Shown: positions 10,721 through 23,706, counted from the first letter of the stretch. The stretch: 64,000 bases of DNA from Stictocephala bisonia (GCA_035578905.1 JAQJVL010000155.1:1777501-1841500), one strand, 5' to 3'. Notes: generated by a model from the letters alone, not told the origin. A program made the numbers and translations.

Positions 10721-11970
10721 AAAAACATAGCAATACAGCAAAAGAATAAAAACAAATCACAAATAATGTCATAAAAATAAAATTAAAAATAGAAATCTAA
10801 TACGACCTCATGGAACAATAACACATAGAAGAAACATTAACACTTTTGCTCTCTTGGTTTATGTATTTATTGTTTTTATTCTTATTTATCAGAGAACATA
10901 TTTTCAACAGTTTCGGGGTTTTTTTCTAACACCACATAATTGTCAATACTTTTCATCCTCTTTGGCATGTTTAAAGTTTGTCTTCAAGATATTTTTCAGA
11001 TTTCTCCTCTTAATCCCAAGATCTTATAAATTTCTTAATTAATATTCTTAAAATCTTATATTAACCATATACTAAGTGACCGCAAAAACAGCACAATCCC
11101 TGTAACTCCCTCATTTTTTAAGTGATTAATTTTTATACCAAGTATTATAAATAATACAGCATTAAAAATACGAATATATTAATTAAAATATCTGATACAG
11201 TATATAAGGGTTGTTAAAAATCTTGTAAACATTTTCATAAATTAGAACACTCATAAGGCAAAAAGGATTATTTCGCAAGTCGTTCGCAGGTTGATTTTCA
11301 AACGCCTCTACACCTTCCAGTCAATACATTGACCTCGGCTGTATTTACTACGTACTAAATCAGAGGAAACCAATTCCCTCTGGTAAATAGAAGTCGGGTG
11401 TCACAACACTGGTCCGACAGATCTTACCGCCGTGTCGGCCCTTACTCCCGATACCGTTGATTTATGACCGTGAAAATGGTCATAATGCTGCCAGATTATA
11501 CCAGTCCGAACCCAAAGCTACATATTATAATCAAGCTGAGTTCGTTGGTCACAAATAGCGGTCCCTTTTGACAGTCAGGGGCAAGTGGGAGTGTATATTG
11601 ACTTGAACGGGCTTCGGGAGTGGGGCTATATCTATTCCAGCGGGCTATATGGAGGTCGGTAAGACAGGCCAGTTAATGCATGGATAGTGTTGTAGTAGGC
11701 TGGACATGGTGTATGGTTGCTGATAACACGCGGCGTGTGACGTAATCTGTTCTATAGACTATCGGGCGATCCACAAGGTGTCTATCACGACACCATTTAT
11801 TTGGTGCTAAAAAGTGTTCATATATAATTTGAAAATGAAATTCCTTAGAATATAGTTTTTTTGAAAGTTAAACAAAACCACATAAAAACTAAACACCTAA
11901 TGACGAAAAACATAGAAACACCACATGCTAAAAATACGAAAATAAAATAGTGTAAACATATGGTTAATAT
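10721..11970. other. Unannotated stretch with a GC-richer block
   Basis: 10721-11280 is AT-rich and featureless. About 11290-11810 is clearly richer in G+C than its surroundings and contains many CpG-like steps, but no open frame, repeat or RNA gene was recognised in it. Confidence 0.35.
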
Positions 11971-12119
11971 TGCCTACGTGGTGGCTCGGTGGCCCAGGCT
12001 TAGGACTACGTAGGGCAAGGTCCGAGGTTCGAGCCAACGGTCGGTGCTTCGCTCGTTGAATAAAGTTCACGAACAGGCTTGTATAGCCCATGTGAATTGG
12101 CGAGTGAAGTTAAAAAAAA
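11971..12119 (+). mobile_element. SINE-A copy 1 (tRNA-derived)
   Basis: The tRNA-like head carries an A-box-like gtggctcggtggcccaggc and a B-box-like gaggttcgagccaac. The family body follows (gttgaataaagttcacgaac, then catgtgaattggcgagtgaa) and a short A-rich end. The same order is seen at 35475 (plus) and 40570 (minus). Confidence 0.85.
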
Positions 12120-13954
12120 GAAAAAATTGTTTTACGCATATCCTACACTATACGAATACTATTGTTTTACAACGTAATAATCTATTGAAATTTACTGATA
12201 AGAGCTATTGGGAGATACGCAAGGCACCTCCAACCAGAAATAGCGTTTTAATATTATTAATCAAAAAAAGACTCAATATCCTAGTTGCTGTTCAATTCAA
12301 ACTAGCAATCTACGGTGTCACTCTACAATAATTGATGTTGACAAGGTTATATAGAGTTGTTTAAATATCAATCCAAGATCATTTTTCAACACTTAGTTCC
12401 TTTTTGACCTCGAGGTACCTTTTGTGTATAAGGATATTTTTAATTTCAAATTAGCTACCTTACTCGGTTTAAAAAGAATCATATTTGATGTGACGATTTT
12501 TCAAAGATGAAATGAAATAAAATTTAACGACTTTATTAGACGTTGTTAGCAAGTCCTCTCAACCTTAATGGACTGTGTAATTATGGTGGTCATTTATCGG
12601 CGTATTGCTTAATATGGTATACGAGTTTTTTAAAGTAGGTTTGACTTGAAACGTAAAAGAAAATCTAGAAACACACCAAGGAGGTTTAATCTAACTTAAC
12701 TTTATGGTGATGATTGCCACAATATTAACATTGTTTTTAATAATGCTGTACTCAGACTATACAGATTTTTCAAAATAATTTTAAATACAGACTAAAATAT
12801 TTAGCTGCATCCACGTCCTCGAAAACATAGGGATTATTATGGACAGGGTGGGTAGGCTTCCTACAGTCAAGGGAATCTAATAACTTCTTTAAGAGGGTAA
12901 ACAGTTAAGTGTAAGTAATAGAGGTGGGTTTGTCAATGTTTAAAAATCTTTCTACATTTATCTACCATCCGATTTAAAATTAATCTTTATTCAAACACAG
13001 GTAAAAGTAGAAACTTTATTAGGGTAACAATTCTTTAAAAAAATAGACACAACTCCATTTCATCCTTTATATCTATCTTTTTTTATGCAATATCTTCTAA
13101 AAATTTAGCAAAAACAGTAAAAGGTTTGGAATACATATCCCTAAAATAAACAAAGAGATAAGGTTTTTCATTAAGAATCTTGAAATTTGTTAGATATGCT
13201 TTATAATATGTTAATAAAATAAGTTAACATTGCTATGTATTTCATTTTAAAGTTATTACACTTGGTCAAGTTCTAGTCAAATACATATCACTGCATGATA
13301 TCCTTGATTAACGACTAATATGTTTGAAGCATGTAATTTTAATACAAAACCAAGTAAGCGGGCTTTAAAGTTAAGTATGTTACAATAAGTTACAAACAAG
13401 CCTTATTCATCTTATCATAAGCAATTTCAATATAATTTTTAATTTTCAGTATGTAAGTTTTAAAAGTGTCTCAAATTGTACTGCTAAATTAAAAATAATA
13501 TTAGTTATTATTATTTAACTAACCTTTCAACACACGTTATTATGACCCAAAAAAACTGTTAGTACACAGATTATTTTACGATTAATGTATTTTTATAACT
13601 AATTTTCCCTTCTTAGTTTGCTGTAATTATAAACGTTTTAAAATGAAGCATAATTTTAAATGACAACTTCTTATAGAATGGAGTGTTTTATTATAAAGAG
13701 TCTAAAACTATAGAGTGCTTTGGGTGAGTCCACTGACCAAGACAGTTCGCCCACAGAAACTATTTCAGGAGGGCAAATTGACTCGGCAAACACATTCATC
13801 AAGAAGTTCCTTCTACAAACACCTTATCAAATAAACGGCGACTTGTCTCTTGTGCTGAAATGAGATACATTAGATAAAACCTCGTGTAACACATTTTTTC
13901 CTAATGTCTCTCAAATATGAACATAAAAGGTCAGATTAATATTAACAATGTCTC
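12120..13954. other. AT-rich DNA, no gene seen
   Basis: No long open frame or repeat is recognised. Confidence 0.4.
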
Positions 13955-14352
13955 TTTGTAGATATTGAAGGTGATAGGTTTTATGCTCAGTCCTCTTAAA
14001 ACTGTCATGGTTCCCGCTCAATGGTTGTCATCGACTATGGTACTACTAGAGAAGTCTAGAATGTGTGTTCGGTGGTAATCAAATACTCTATGTTTATTAG
14101 GAAGGAAAACTGAGTACAGACTTGTCAATGGCTGATATTCAGATAAACACTACTTGGTTCGGATTCCACGTAAAGCTTTAGGTCTCTTGTTGCCCTTACT
14201 ACAAGTTGGGCTATTAATACGTAAATTTCTATTTCTAAGGAGTAGTCAACTTTAGTAACAATGACTACACTCGTTCATCTACACTAATCACAATAAATTA
14301 CCCCTCATATTCGCTCATGGCTGTACCATTGGCGTATTACTAATGAATAGTT
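13955..14352 (+). mobile_element. SINE-B copy
   Basis: It shares with 19659, 23450 and 24848 the string of motifs actactagagaagtct, ggttcggattccacgtaaag, gggctattaat and tagtaacaatgactacact, ending near attggcgtattac. The 3' half is homologous to the tail of SINE-C. The 5' end is diverged here. Confidence 0.75.
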
Positions 14353-15289
14353 ATGATCAGTAATAATTATGAATAATGTGTTATTTTTAAATGCTCGCTT
14401 AGTAAATCTATCCAGATAAAGGTCTCAACATATTTCTATGCCTTATCAATTCTAGTCCATGTTCAAGTTTCAAATCATACTTTTAATCGTTAGTTTGAAG
14501 GGCCCATTAGGAGAATAAAATTACTAATGTAACAAAAGTTAGCTGACATATTTCAAAATATGGATTTTAGAATTTTGAATAAACTAATATATTTAAAAAA
14601 ATTGGAAAATATTGCATTTGGTTACAGGAAACAACGTATTTTACTTCGCATAAAATTTCCTTACGAAGCTGTAATGGTTGGTTCCAAGATGTTAAGGATA
14701 AGATCAATTTCGGTTTAGATGATTCTATTTTAATCCCTAAATACTACGTACAAAAATACAAAGCTACTTACATCAATGCGCGTCCGGTATGCAATATAAG
14801 TTCAGTAATTTTGTCTGTAACAAAAGAAACAATCAGTGTTCATTTCAAGGAACTATTATTTGATAGGAGAAATTTAAACAAAATAATATTTAGATTAACC
14901 AGTGAAGTTTACGCACTCATCAAGGCGTCGACTATGGTATGCCAAGTCACGAGAGCCGGCCGGGTGGGTCCGTGCTTAAATACGAGTTGGGGGGATTACA
15001 GTTGGATGTGGTGAGGCACAGACTGTCCACTATGATTATCCCTCCTCCAGTAGGGATTTTTGAGTAGGGGAACTTTAAGGGGGCAACTATATTATATATA
15101 TTTAAAAAAAAACAACAAGAAAATGTATGGTTGAAAGAGTTGTTTCATTAAATATCAACATTGTTCTACTACATAAGACAAGACAAAACTATTAATGAAA
15201 GGGTTGGATAAGTATGACCTTGTTAGACACATGGATATTGAAATTTTAATGACAAAATTATTATTTAGATTGATATAAAACTGGCTTAA
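14353..15289. other. No recognisable gene
   Basis: Contains a 67-codon open frame (14811-15014) that ends in a small GC-rich patch at 14925-15060; no homology or motif was recognised. Confidence 0.35.
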
Positions 15290-15420
15290 TATTACACCAC
15301 GATAGTTCAAATAAAAAGGTTGTTTATAGTGTTACCCAGGGAGCCACATTAGGACTATTTTTGTTTTTAATATGCTTTGTTAATTTACGACCGATTTGGT
15401 TCCCTCATTAAACTATAGAC
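15290..15420 (+). pseudogene. LINE reverse transcriptase fragment (PQG-type motif)
   Basis: About 15330-15400 reads YSVTQGATLGLFLFLICFVN, corresponding to the conserved 'GVPQGSVLGPLLFLIYINDL' region before the catalytic box. No open frame continues from it. It may belong to the same decayed LINE as 16435-17185, about 1 kb downstream on the same strand. Confidence 0.6.
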
Positions 15421-16434
15421 TATGATCGCTGCAATAAGACCATTCATATACATAATGAGATTAAAATCACAATAAACACAACAAATAGAAATTACCAATT
15501 ACAAGAACCTTGGAGTACGCCAGACCACAAAGAAACTGTTTCATATACTGTACATAACTACTACGAGACATATCGCTTGTGACCAACTAAATATGAAGAA
15601 ATAATCATATTGTTTGATAAACCAAGAAAATTTTATTTATCAAGCAGAATTGAGTGATTGAATTTTCTACTCAACGTCTTGGTAAAGTTAGTAAATATGG
15701 TAAGTTAGTATATAAGACAAGTTAGTTAGTATATATGGTAGTCACTATCATCAACCTGACTCTGTGAAATGAGAACGCTCGACTTGAAAAGAACTAAATT
15801 AACAATATTAATTTGTAGAGAATGTTTCGAGGACTTTTACTGGAATATATCAAATTGATATTGGCCTGAAATTGGTGACATTAAATTAATTGCCTTTTTA
15901 TGAACTGGAATATCTTGGTAGTTTTCCAAAGAGAGCGGAATTAAATCCTAAATAGCCTTAAATTAAATATACTACCCAAAGTATATAAAAAATATAGCAC
16001 GCTTTGAATATGTATGCTGTTAATCAGGTCTGAACGAAATTATAGCCAATACATATTCATAGATGTTTTTATCGTCCAGAAATACGATTGTTGTAATATT
16101 ACTGAAATTGGTTATAAATGCTAAATAAGTTCTTGTAATGTTCGATGAATATTATCTTTAATGCATAGTTATAGGAAAATAGTGCAGTGTACCATATCCA
16201 TACGAGAAGAAATTTCTTTAAAACTTACAAACATTAAGTATATATCCACAGAAAAAGTATAGTTATATCAACATATTGACTTGAACATTATTTTTATACA
16301 CAAAATTGTGTCTAATGATTAAGTATTTTAAATATGATATATGTAAATGACCTTGAACGATCATGTTTTATCTCTATTCTACACTGTAATGTTTCTTTAA
16401 ACGTTTTCATAGAGTTTTACTATTAACTGTTGTC
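15421..16434. other. Possible diverged LINE interior
   Basis: Lies between two LINE fragments in the same orientation. No reverse-transcriptase motif could be read. The only local pattern is a few short repeats of aagttagtaaatatggta type at 15680-15740. Confidence 0.3.
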
Positions 16435-17185
16435 GTACAGGCAGTTCTCTTAGAGTCCTTGGAGTCACTTTGGACTCCAATCTTTATTTTACGAACTATG
16501 TAAAGTCTATATGTAAAAGCGTCGTGGTCAAGCTGAAAACTCTATATAGATGTGTAAAAATATTGCCAGTGTCTGCTAAGTTAGAGATTGTCCGCTAAAT
16601 TTTTCCTACTATATATTATGCTCTTCCATCTTTTACGCGTTGTCTGTCCCAGGAAAATTTAATGGTTCTCACTAGATTGCAGAATAGAGCTCTGAGATAT
16701 GTTTACAATCTAAAAAAAATTTTAATACATTAGTGAATTTAGGTTAAGCTCTAAGGTCCTATAAATTAAAGGTTGCTATGACTTACAGACTATTCAGCTT
16801 ATCTACAAAGTTCTTCAGACTGGCAAGCCTAAATATCTCAGGCAAAAGCTTATTTTTAGGCATGAAATAAACACCCGAAGTACTCGACAGGACAGCCTAC
16901 TTCATTTGCCAAAGGTCCGTCTAGAAATTGGCAAAAAAGCTTTTAGGTACTTTGGACCGGAAATATACTATGCTTTGCCCCCTGATTTGATAAGTCTTAG
17001 TTACTGCTTATTTAAAAGTCATATCAAAGAGATTGTCATATAATTTTATTTATTTTTAATTTAGAATAATGTTTATTTACCTGTATGCTATGACAAGAGT
17101 TGCCTTGTAAATCAGAGTATTGTATCTTTGAAGAACGCTTGCAAAATAAAATCATTATTTATTTATTTATTTTATTATTTACAGA
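16435..17185 (+). pseudogene. LINE ORF2 C-terminus and 3' end
   Basis: The plus strand reads SSLRVLGVTLDSNLYF, then KTLYRCVKILPVSAKLEIV, then LTRLQNRALRYVYNLKK, and near the end a segment like FRYFGPEIYYALPPDL followed by FKSHIKEIV and a stop (about 17040). This is the order found C-terminal to the reverse transcriptase in jockey/CR1-type LINEs. A frame break and stops at about 16600 and 16720 show it is dead. After the stop there is a short 3' UTR and an ATTT-type tail at 17150-17180, typical of the 3' end of such elements. The 5' part is missing. Confidence 0.75.
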
Positions 17186-17361
17186 AATGATATTGTGATT
17201 GCAGTTTCCTCTTAATGTGTTCTTTTAAATATTTGTTGTTAAAATCTGATCTTTCATTTGCATATAACATGTGATATTGATTTTTAAAAGGCAATTCTTT
17301 TAGTTTAGACTGTTTTTTAAAAATAGTATTTTAATTAGCATAATACGTGTTGGTACATATA

Positions 17362-17563
17362 CAGTACAAGTAAACGTCACACAACACAAATTTATTACAA
17401 TATAAGCACAAAATGCACAAATATATTACAATACAAGTACAAAATGCACAAATATTATGGTGATCGATTTCGGTGTACCACGCTCACCTTCCTCAGACCA
17501 AGAGGGATTCACAAAAGATATATATTGTAATAAATTTGTGTTGTGTGACGTTTACTTGTACTG
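17362..17563 (+). mobile_element. Foldback MITE family F, copy 2
   Basis: Runs from cagtacaagtaaacgtcac to its reverse complement, flanked on both sides by TA (17360-17361 and 17564-17565). The left arm is full length and includes the gatcgatttcggtgtaccac segment. The right arm has lost about 80 bp near the centre. About 30 bp to the left (17330-17361) are shared with copies 1 and 3. Confidence 0.85.
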
Positions 17564-17565
17564 TA

Positions 17566-19658
17566 TTGTTTTTTATTACTATTTTATTAGTAAACGGTAC
17601 TATTCGAAATTAGTACTATTCGAAAACGGTAAATGTAGCCAGAGTTTAATAATTTTGCAATTTTATTTTGAAAAATAAAACATATTATAATGTTTCACTG
17701 TGAAAGGTTCCTTTATATTGGCTATCTTTATATGTAGGGTAGTTAGTTGAAACTTAGTAAAGTAATGAATTTGGGTTTGTTTTATTGTACCAATTTGGCC
17801 TTTTTCTAGGTTAATTAGTAGCTAGGCATTTTCAAATTCAGTACAGCGGGTCACGGGTTAACATTTTAGTTAAATTATTTTAGGCTACTTTACATTTATT
17901 ACTATATTTGCATTAGAAAAGTGTTAGAAAACCCAGTGAAGTGTATGGAATATTCGTTAGCTGCCATAGACTCTTTTAATTGCATGATTGTTTGATTATT
18001 ACTTTTAAGTGCTAAAATTGTATTGGCCTTGTTGCTGTTTTGTAGCATTGTAAATAAAAGAAATAAACCTTAGGAAGTCCAACAAAATTAACCTTGTTGT
18101 TCTTCTTTGATCGTGGCCCATAAATATGTTACAAATCAAAGTTAAGGTTAACAATTTGTCTGGCGTAGAGAAAAAAACATTTTAGACAGTCAAGTTTGGA
18201 ACTGCTTTAAAAATATATTGGTAACATAATCATCATTTCTATTTTTCAATAATAATTTTCAAAAGCAACATCTGTGCTTTACTTAACCGACTTAAGAACA
18301 TTTTTTTAAAATATTTCGTCATAAGTTAAAGCTGTTTTGTTCTGCTTGATCTGATTTCCTAGAAAATGAAGTGCATATTTTCTTTCAAGTCGCTTAAAAA
18401 ATGAGGTATTTTTAATTACGTTTCCATAATAAGGTTGGATAGACAAATTAACAGTAGAAAAAGGGTTTCTAGCCCTTTAAAATTGAACTATGAAAAGAGA
18501 TTGTATATTTTTTATTACAAAACTTAAAATTAAATAAATATAAAACAAAAGAGTGAACTGTAAAACTTACTTATGGTTTATTGTTTCTGTTACATAAAAA
18601 TTGCTTAATAATAAACAAAAGTTTCTAACAGTAAAATAACAATTATTTACATAAAATATGTATCAGTTTGTTATACCTTATGAGCAAACAATTGTTGGTA
18701 TGACTTCAGATAAACAAATAATTACAGTAAGAAGTTTTACATTGATCTAAATTCAAAACATACGATAAAGTGTAGCTATGAGCAGTAGAAACTAGCTGCA
18801 CTCATGACGTCTTATTACTTGACACATTTGTAAAGCTTTCTTATTTCGTTCTAATACAATGCATCTGTTATATCAGGATATAACACTAGTTTAAATATCA
18901 TTTTGATTGAAACTAATTGTCTTATATTTTCCAAATGAGAAAAATCGGTACTTAACATGACAGCACTGCTATTTGTTACACTTTGAAAAAAGCCATTACT
19001 TGTCGGAGATATTTTTATCTTACTAGACAGCTGACCTTTTCAGGAGGGATAAACTACCCTCCAATTGTAACGAACTCAATCGGATGAATTTCAGCTGGCT
19101 TTACTGTGAAGGCATGGTATTTTTAGTAGACTTAGTAAAAATTTTTGAACTAATATTACATATAAAATTACTCTTTACTAACCTGTTCATTTTGGATAGA
19201 AAATTTAGTATTTCCTAATAAAAATAAAATAATTATTTAAATAATGTAACGTGTTTTATAACAACCATAATTATGATATTTTCGTTGTTTTTAACAATTT
19301 ATGCTAAGTTAAAATTTGTTTTTCTCAAGGAAAAATATCAATTTTACGATTAAGTTAGAAGAGTGCAGAATAGTGAATGTAGTCTTTGTTACCAACCAAT
19401 TTAAATTATTCCATAGAGGCCAAATTATTATTAATAACAATAGCTAGTCTAACCATCTGAAGAACCTACAGTTTATCAAGGAATCTGAACCAAATATTAT
19501 TTTTATGATTTTTAGTAACTGACCAGACTGATGCTACGTTCTCCTTGACAACATCCAAAAATGATATATTCATACTTTTATTTAGTTTTCTCTCAAGGTA
19601 AAATATGAATATTTTATAATGCGTGTGAAGAGTACATAATAATGAATATAATATATGT
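17566..19658. other. AT-rich DNA, no gene seen
   Basis: About 2 kb with no long open frame and no recognised repeat. Confidence 0.4.
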
Positions 19659-20084
19659 CGGCACTAGTAACACAGTATTGTAACCCAGCTACTTGTGGAT
19701 AAATTATTGTGGAGATTTCAGGTGGTAGGTTCTGTGCTCAGACCACTTATACCAACTCGGCGTCTACACAATAGTTGCCATCGACATAGACACAACTAGA
19801 GAAGTCTGGGGTGTCCAAGTTGGGTGGTAGTCAAGGTTCAGATGTTGTTTTCAGAACTGAGTTTTCTGATACCGAGAAAAGAACACTACGCGATTCCGAT
19901 TCCACGTAAAACTGCAGGTCCTTTACTTTCCCTGGCTATTGGGCTGTTCATAAATAGCTATTTATGAAGAACAGTCGATCTTAGTTAGTAACAAGACTAC
20001 ATTCGTTAATGGACACTAATCACACTCATTCCCCCTCATACGATACGCGTTCACATCTCTACGATTGGCGTCTTAAAAATGAAA
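19659..20084 (+). mobile_element. SINE-B copy, the most complete head
   Basis: It begins near the head motif tattgtaacccagctacttg and continues with gtggagatttcaggtggtag, tctgtgctcagacc, ctagagaagtctggggtgtc, the gattccacgtaaaactgcag segment and the shared tail ending ttggcgtctta. With 24848 it defines a family of roughly 400-430 bp. A small inverted repeat, aatagctatttatga, lies in the tail. Confidence 0.75.
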
Positions 20085-20854
20085 AATAATTTTTAAATTA
20101 TCCCTATACGGTTAACCTGACCTAACCTAGAGTATTGGCATGGTTGTTGGTTAACTGGATCAGACTTTGATGTCCTTGATAACCTCTAATGGTCCTTGAA
20201 ACCTACTAAATAGCAGACTCCACTCAACTCAAGACAAATTTTCTGATTTATTTATAAATATTTTACCATATTATGTACATGAAGAATCATGACCACCAAG
20301 AAATAATAATTTCACTTGTTTTTATTCTCTTACATTTAGGTCGATTCTCCTACTGTTATTTGCCACCATTACAAGTGGTTCCATTTACGACTGCCGTCCG
20401 TAAGGAGGCCAGAAGCCGGTCATAATCATCTGATTATTTACGACCTAGACTCCTTGTGTTCTCCGCACCGGACACTTTAACTACTGGCTTTGATTTGTAG
20501 TTGACACCTTCAGGCTTGTCCCGCTGTATCGGCCACAAATCACGCGTGTCACTAGTTTTTCACATTGGTTTTGCGATGAACTAGTTTATTGACTTATGCG
20601 ACAGATGGTGAACATGTGGTGTTTTATATGCGGAAATATCGAGGAACTCTAGCATGCAACGTGTACTCGTACATGTTAAACACGCACCTTACCTTTTAAA
20701 GTTTACTCCTTCCAGCTAATACGTGGGTTCGTATCCTTTCACTGACATAACTTAACATAATGTGCCAAACTCAGGCATCAGTTAAATGTGGTAATATCGA
20801 TATTCATCAGTATGACATCACTGAAAAACCAGACAAGTTAATGAGGAGATAGGA
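20085..20854. other. Mixed DNA, no gene seen
   Basis: A GC-richer stretch at about 20330-20560 has no readable gene. Part of it (cgctgtatcggccac) resembles a bit of sequence near 57550, but too briefly to call a repeat. Confidence 0.3.
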
Positions 20855-20930
20855 GGAACACTCGCCATTTCACATGGGCTTATTAGCGTGAACTTCGAAG
20901 AGTTAAGTTCAGATTCGTACCTCCACAATT
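20855..20930 (-). mobile_element. SINE-A copy 2, tail part, minus strand
   Basis: acactcgccatttcacatgg and gcgtgaacttc are the reverse complement of the SINE-A body and tail. Its head would lie to the right, where the 32-bp array now is. Confidence 0.65.
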
Positions 20931-20965
20931 GATTTTTATCTCAATTATGTACTCTAACCTTAAAC

Positions 20966-21276
20966 CAAGCACTCCGCAGTCCGAAGGTATAAGGTACCAA
21001 GCACTCCGCAGTCCGAAGGTATAAGGTACCAAGCACTCCGCAGTCCGAAGGTATAAGGTACCAAGCACTCCACAGTCCAAAGGTACCAAGCACTTCCGCA
21101 GTCCGAAGCTATAAGGTACCAAGCACTCCGCAGTCCGAAGGTATAAGGTACCAAGCACTTCGCAGTCCGAAGGTATAAGGTACCAAGCACTCCGCAGTCC
21201 GAAGGTATAAGGTACCAAGCACTCCACAGTCCAAAGGTATAAGGTACCAAGCACTCCACAGTCCGAAGGTATAAGG
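20966..21276 (-). repeat. 32-bp minisatellite derived from a SINE-A head
   Basis: About ten units with period 32 (ggtaccaagcactccgcag... with tccgaaggtataa), some shortened or varied (cac for cgc). On the minus strand each unit contains cttcggactgcggag, the anticodon-arm region of the SINE-A tRNA-like head (compare ggcttcggactgtgggaggc at 35503-35522). The array lies between a minus-strand SINE-A tail on the left and a plus-strand SINE-A on the right. Open frames of up to 156 codons on the minus strand are products of the repeat. Confidence 0.85.
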
Positions 21277-21410
21277 ACTGCGGAGGGCAAAAAACAAGGT
21301 TCAAATTCCCTCTGAACCAACGGTCTGTACTTCACTCGTTGAATAAAGTTCACGCACAGGCCTGTAGGCCCATGTGAACTGGCGAGTGAAGTTTAAAAAA
21401 AAATTAAGTA
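21274..21410 (+). mobile_element. SINE-A copy 3, plus strand, head truncated
   Basis: It enters at ggactgcggagggca, then has a B-box-like aaggttcaaattccctctg, the body gttgaataaagttcacgcac and the end ctggcgagtgaagt followed by A residues. A second, diverged tail-like block (cacaggccggcagatcca to gtgaataaag) follows at 21411-21475. Confidence 0.8.
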
Positions 21411-21480
21411 CATACACAGGCCGGCAGATCCATGAGACCTGGTAAAGTTGCGCCCATGCGGTGAATAAAGTTTTTTTATG

Positions 21481-23449
21481 TAAAAATAAGGAAATCCAAT
21501 TGAAATTTCAATGAGAAAGTGAGATTAGTTCATGTCATCAAGTAACATTTATGTTAGTACATAATCATGTAGTATGCATTTAAGAGGTTTGTGCTTCGAA
21601 TAAGTGAGCTGTGATGTGAGCAAATTGTATATATCTTAAAATTAAAGTTCTATCAACACTTTATTTAAAGGTTACTGAATAAATCACCCTATTACCAGAA
21701 CGAAGTTAGCCACGTTATAAGTAGTACGACTGTATACTGCAATGACGACTGACTGTGATATATTCAGTAATCTCTGGTCGTCTCACACAAGATTAGTCCA
21801 CTTGGATTGTTTTGATTGCCACATTATTCATCGCTTACTTAACAAGACGAAGTGGGGTGGACGAAATATCTCGTGTTGCCAACTAACGAGTGTGTGACGT
21901 CAGTGTGAGTCATCCCTGTTTTAAGGCTGACTGGCTTTTAACAGTTTCCTTGTCATCTGCATATAAAGTAGCATGTGCGTATATGACGTCATAGTGTTAA
22001 ACATCATGATTTCTATGAATAATTATCAACCATTATAGAAATTACTTCCGTACAATTTGCAGTCAGCATTTTGATGCATTTTTCTTTAGATGTCGAAACA
22101 AATAACACTGAAACACGGACAACCCGTATATGTAGCCATTGATTAAATACGGGCAACATATACGGGTTGCCCGTATTTACGGGTTGCCCCTAAGAGATTA
22201 ATCATAGTTATCTCTTAGTAAAAGCTTCCATAAAGGTTTGTTTCAGAATGGATGATTTTAAGGGCTATGAGACCATTGGGTGCGAAAAAATGCTATGTAA
22301 ATTCTTAGGTAATTCACTAAGATTCCGGCTCCACAATATGATTATTTTCATTGGGTGATAAAACAAACAAATAGACAACATATAACATACATGGCACAGA
22401 AAAAAATCTAAGTAAAAAAAACTGAAATATTTTGTTCGAATTCCTCTCAATATGAAGTAATAAATAAGTTCTAGGGCATAATCAAAATAAAACAAAAACT
22501 ACAAACAGGAAAGAAATGTAGAAACAAGCCTAAATGGTCATTCAAGGAGAACATCCAAGCATGTTGCTGTACATTTCAATGACTGAGTATGTGTATCTGA
22601 AAAAACATAGCCTACAAAATATTCAGTCTTTTCATCGTAGTGCTATTAACAGCCAATCGTGTACATAAAAAAGCTGAGATTAATACCGGATATTCTCTCT
22701 ACAATGGAGTCAAAATAATGTCTGCATTTAAAAGAATTGACAAGGGGTTTACTAAACATTTTGCACAAGGGATGAAGGGTTCACAATCACATTCTTTAAA
22801 TATGATTTTCAGCATAGAGGACTGCGATTGGAGGTATAACTGGTTATGGAATATGAGCTATATGCTGTTCACCGGGAGTTGAGAGTGAGGCTCCGCTTAG
22901 ACTGTCGTTGCTACAAGGGCGTGACCACCTTTGCTGCGTTTTCGCACACTGCTTCGATTTTTTCCCAGAAACGGAGACGACAGTCGATCAACACACTCAG
23001 ATATTTCGCTACTCTCTTTGTCTGGACCCTAAAGTAAAGAGGATAACTGTAGGGATTCTCCGTCGAGTTAGCATAAATGTTTGCCAACTCGAGTCCATGA
23101 CTCTACATCCAGCTTACAACTTGGAGCGTCACCTGATTCAGGCGGAGCTGCACTAACTCAGGAGTCCTCTCTGTGATGGACGTCATCAGCGTAGCCTACC
23201 AGGAACACCCGCCATCGATTTAGCAGTACATGCCAGAGTTTTATACATACTACTGTACGTGTATGGGTTGATGTAATATCTGAGTGATGTGTTGTTGATT
23301 GTCTTTTAAGAATTTGCCATATTTCAATGTTCCACTGTATTCTAGCCATTCAAATTTCTTAAAATAAAATGGTGTAAATGCTCGTTTTGAATTTTTAATG
23401 TCTGAAAGTGGATATGTAGTTAAAATTGGGCGCGATGGACCCGTTTAGA
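21481..23449. other. No recognised gene; small palindromic block and unexplained open frames
   Basis: At 22118-22190 the motif acaacccgtatatg recurs in both orientations with spacings of 10-30 bp. Overlapping open frames of 80, 63 and 82 codons occur at 22640-23156 (plus) in a GC-richer patch. None carries a recognised motif, and their overlap in different frames argues against coding. Confidence 0.35.
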
Positions 23450-23706
23450 GAGTCTGTGTCTACTACTAGAGAAGTCTGGGGTGTCCATATTGGGTGGTAA
23501 TCATTGTGCGGATGTTGTGTGGGGGAGATAACTGAGTATCAGGCTTGTTAATTATCTGAAAATCAGACCAGCACTACGTGGTTCGGATTCTATGTAAAGC
23601 TGTAGGTCCCTTAGTTGCCCTAGCTGTTGGGCTATTAATAAATTGCCCTTTCTGAGGAACAGTTGAACTCAGTTAGTAACCAGACAACACTCATCCACAC
23701 TCATCC
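23450..23706 (+). mobile_element. SINE-B copy, 5' truncated
   Basis: Starts within the family at tactactagagaagtctggg and runs through ttgccctagctgttgggcta to the tail acactcatcctcatcatgac. Confidence 0.75.

Noticed and set aside
20883..21353. 156-, 114- and 62-codon minus-strand frames
   Set aside because: They cross the 32-bp minisatellite and SINE sequence, with the same unit in rotating frames.
22640..23156. Overlapping 80-, 63- and 82-codon plus frames in a GC-richer patch
   Set aside because: Three frames overlap, no motif is recognised, and no splice or repeat context supports any of them.
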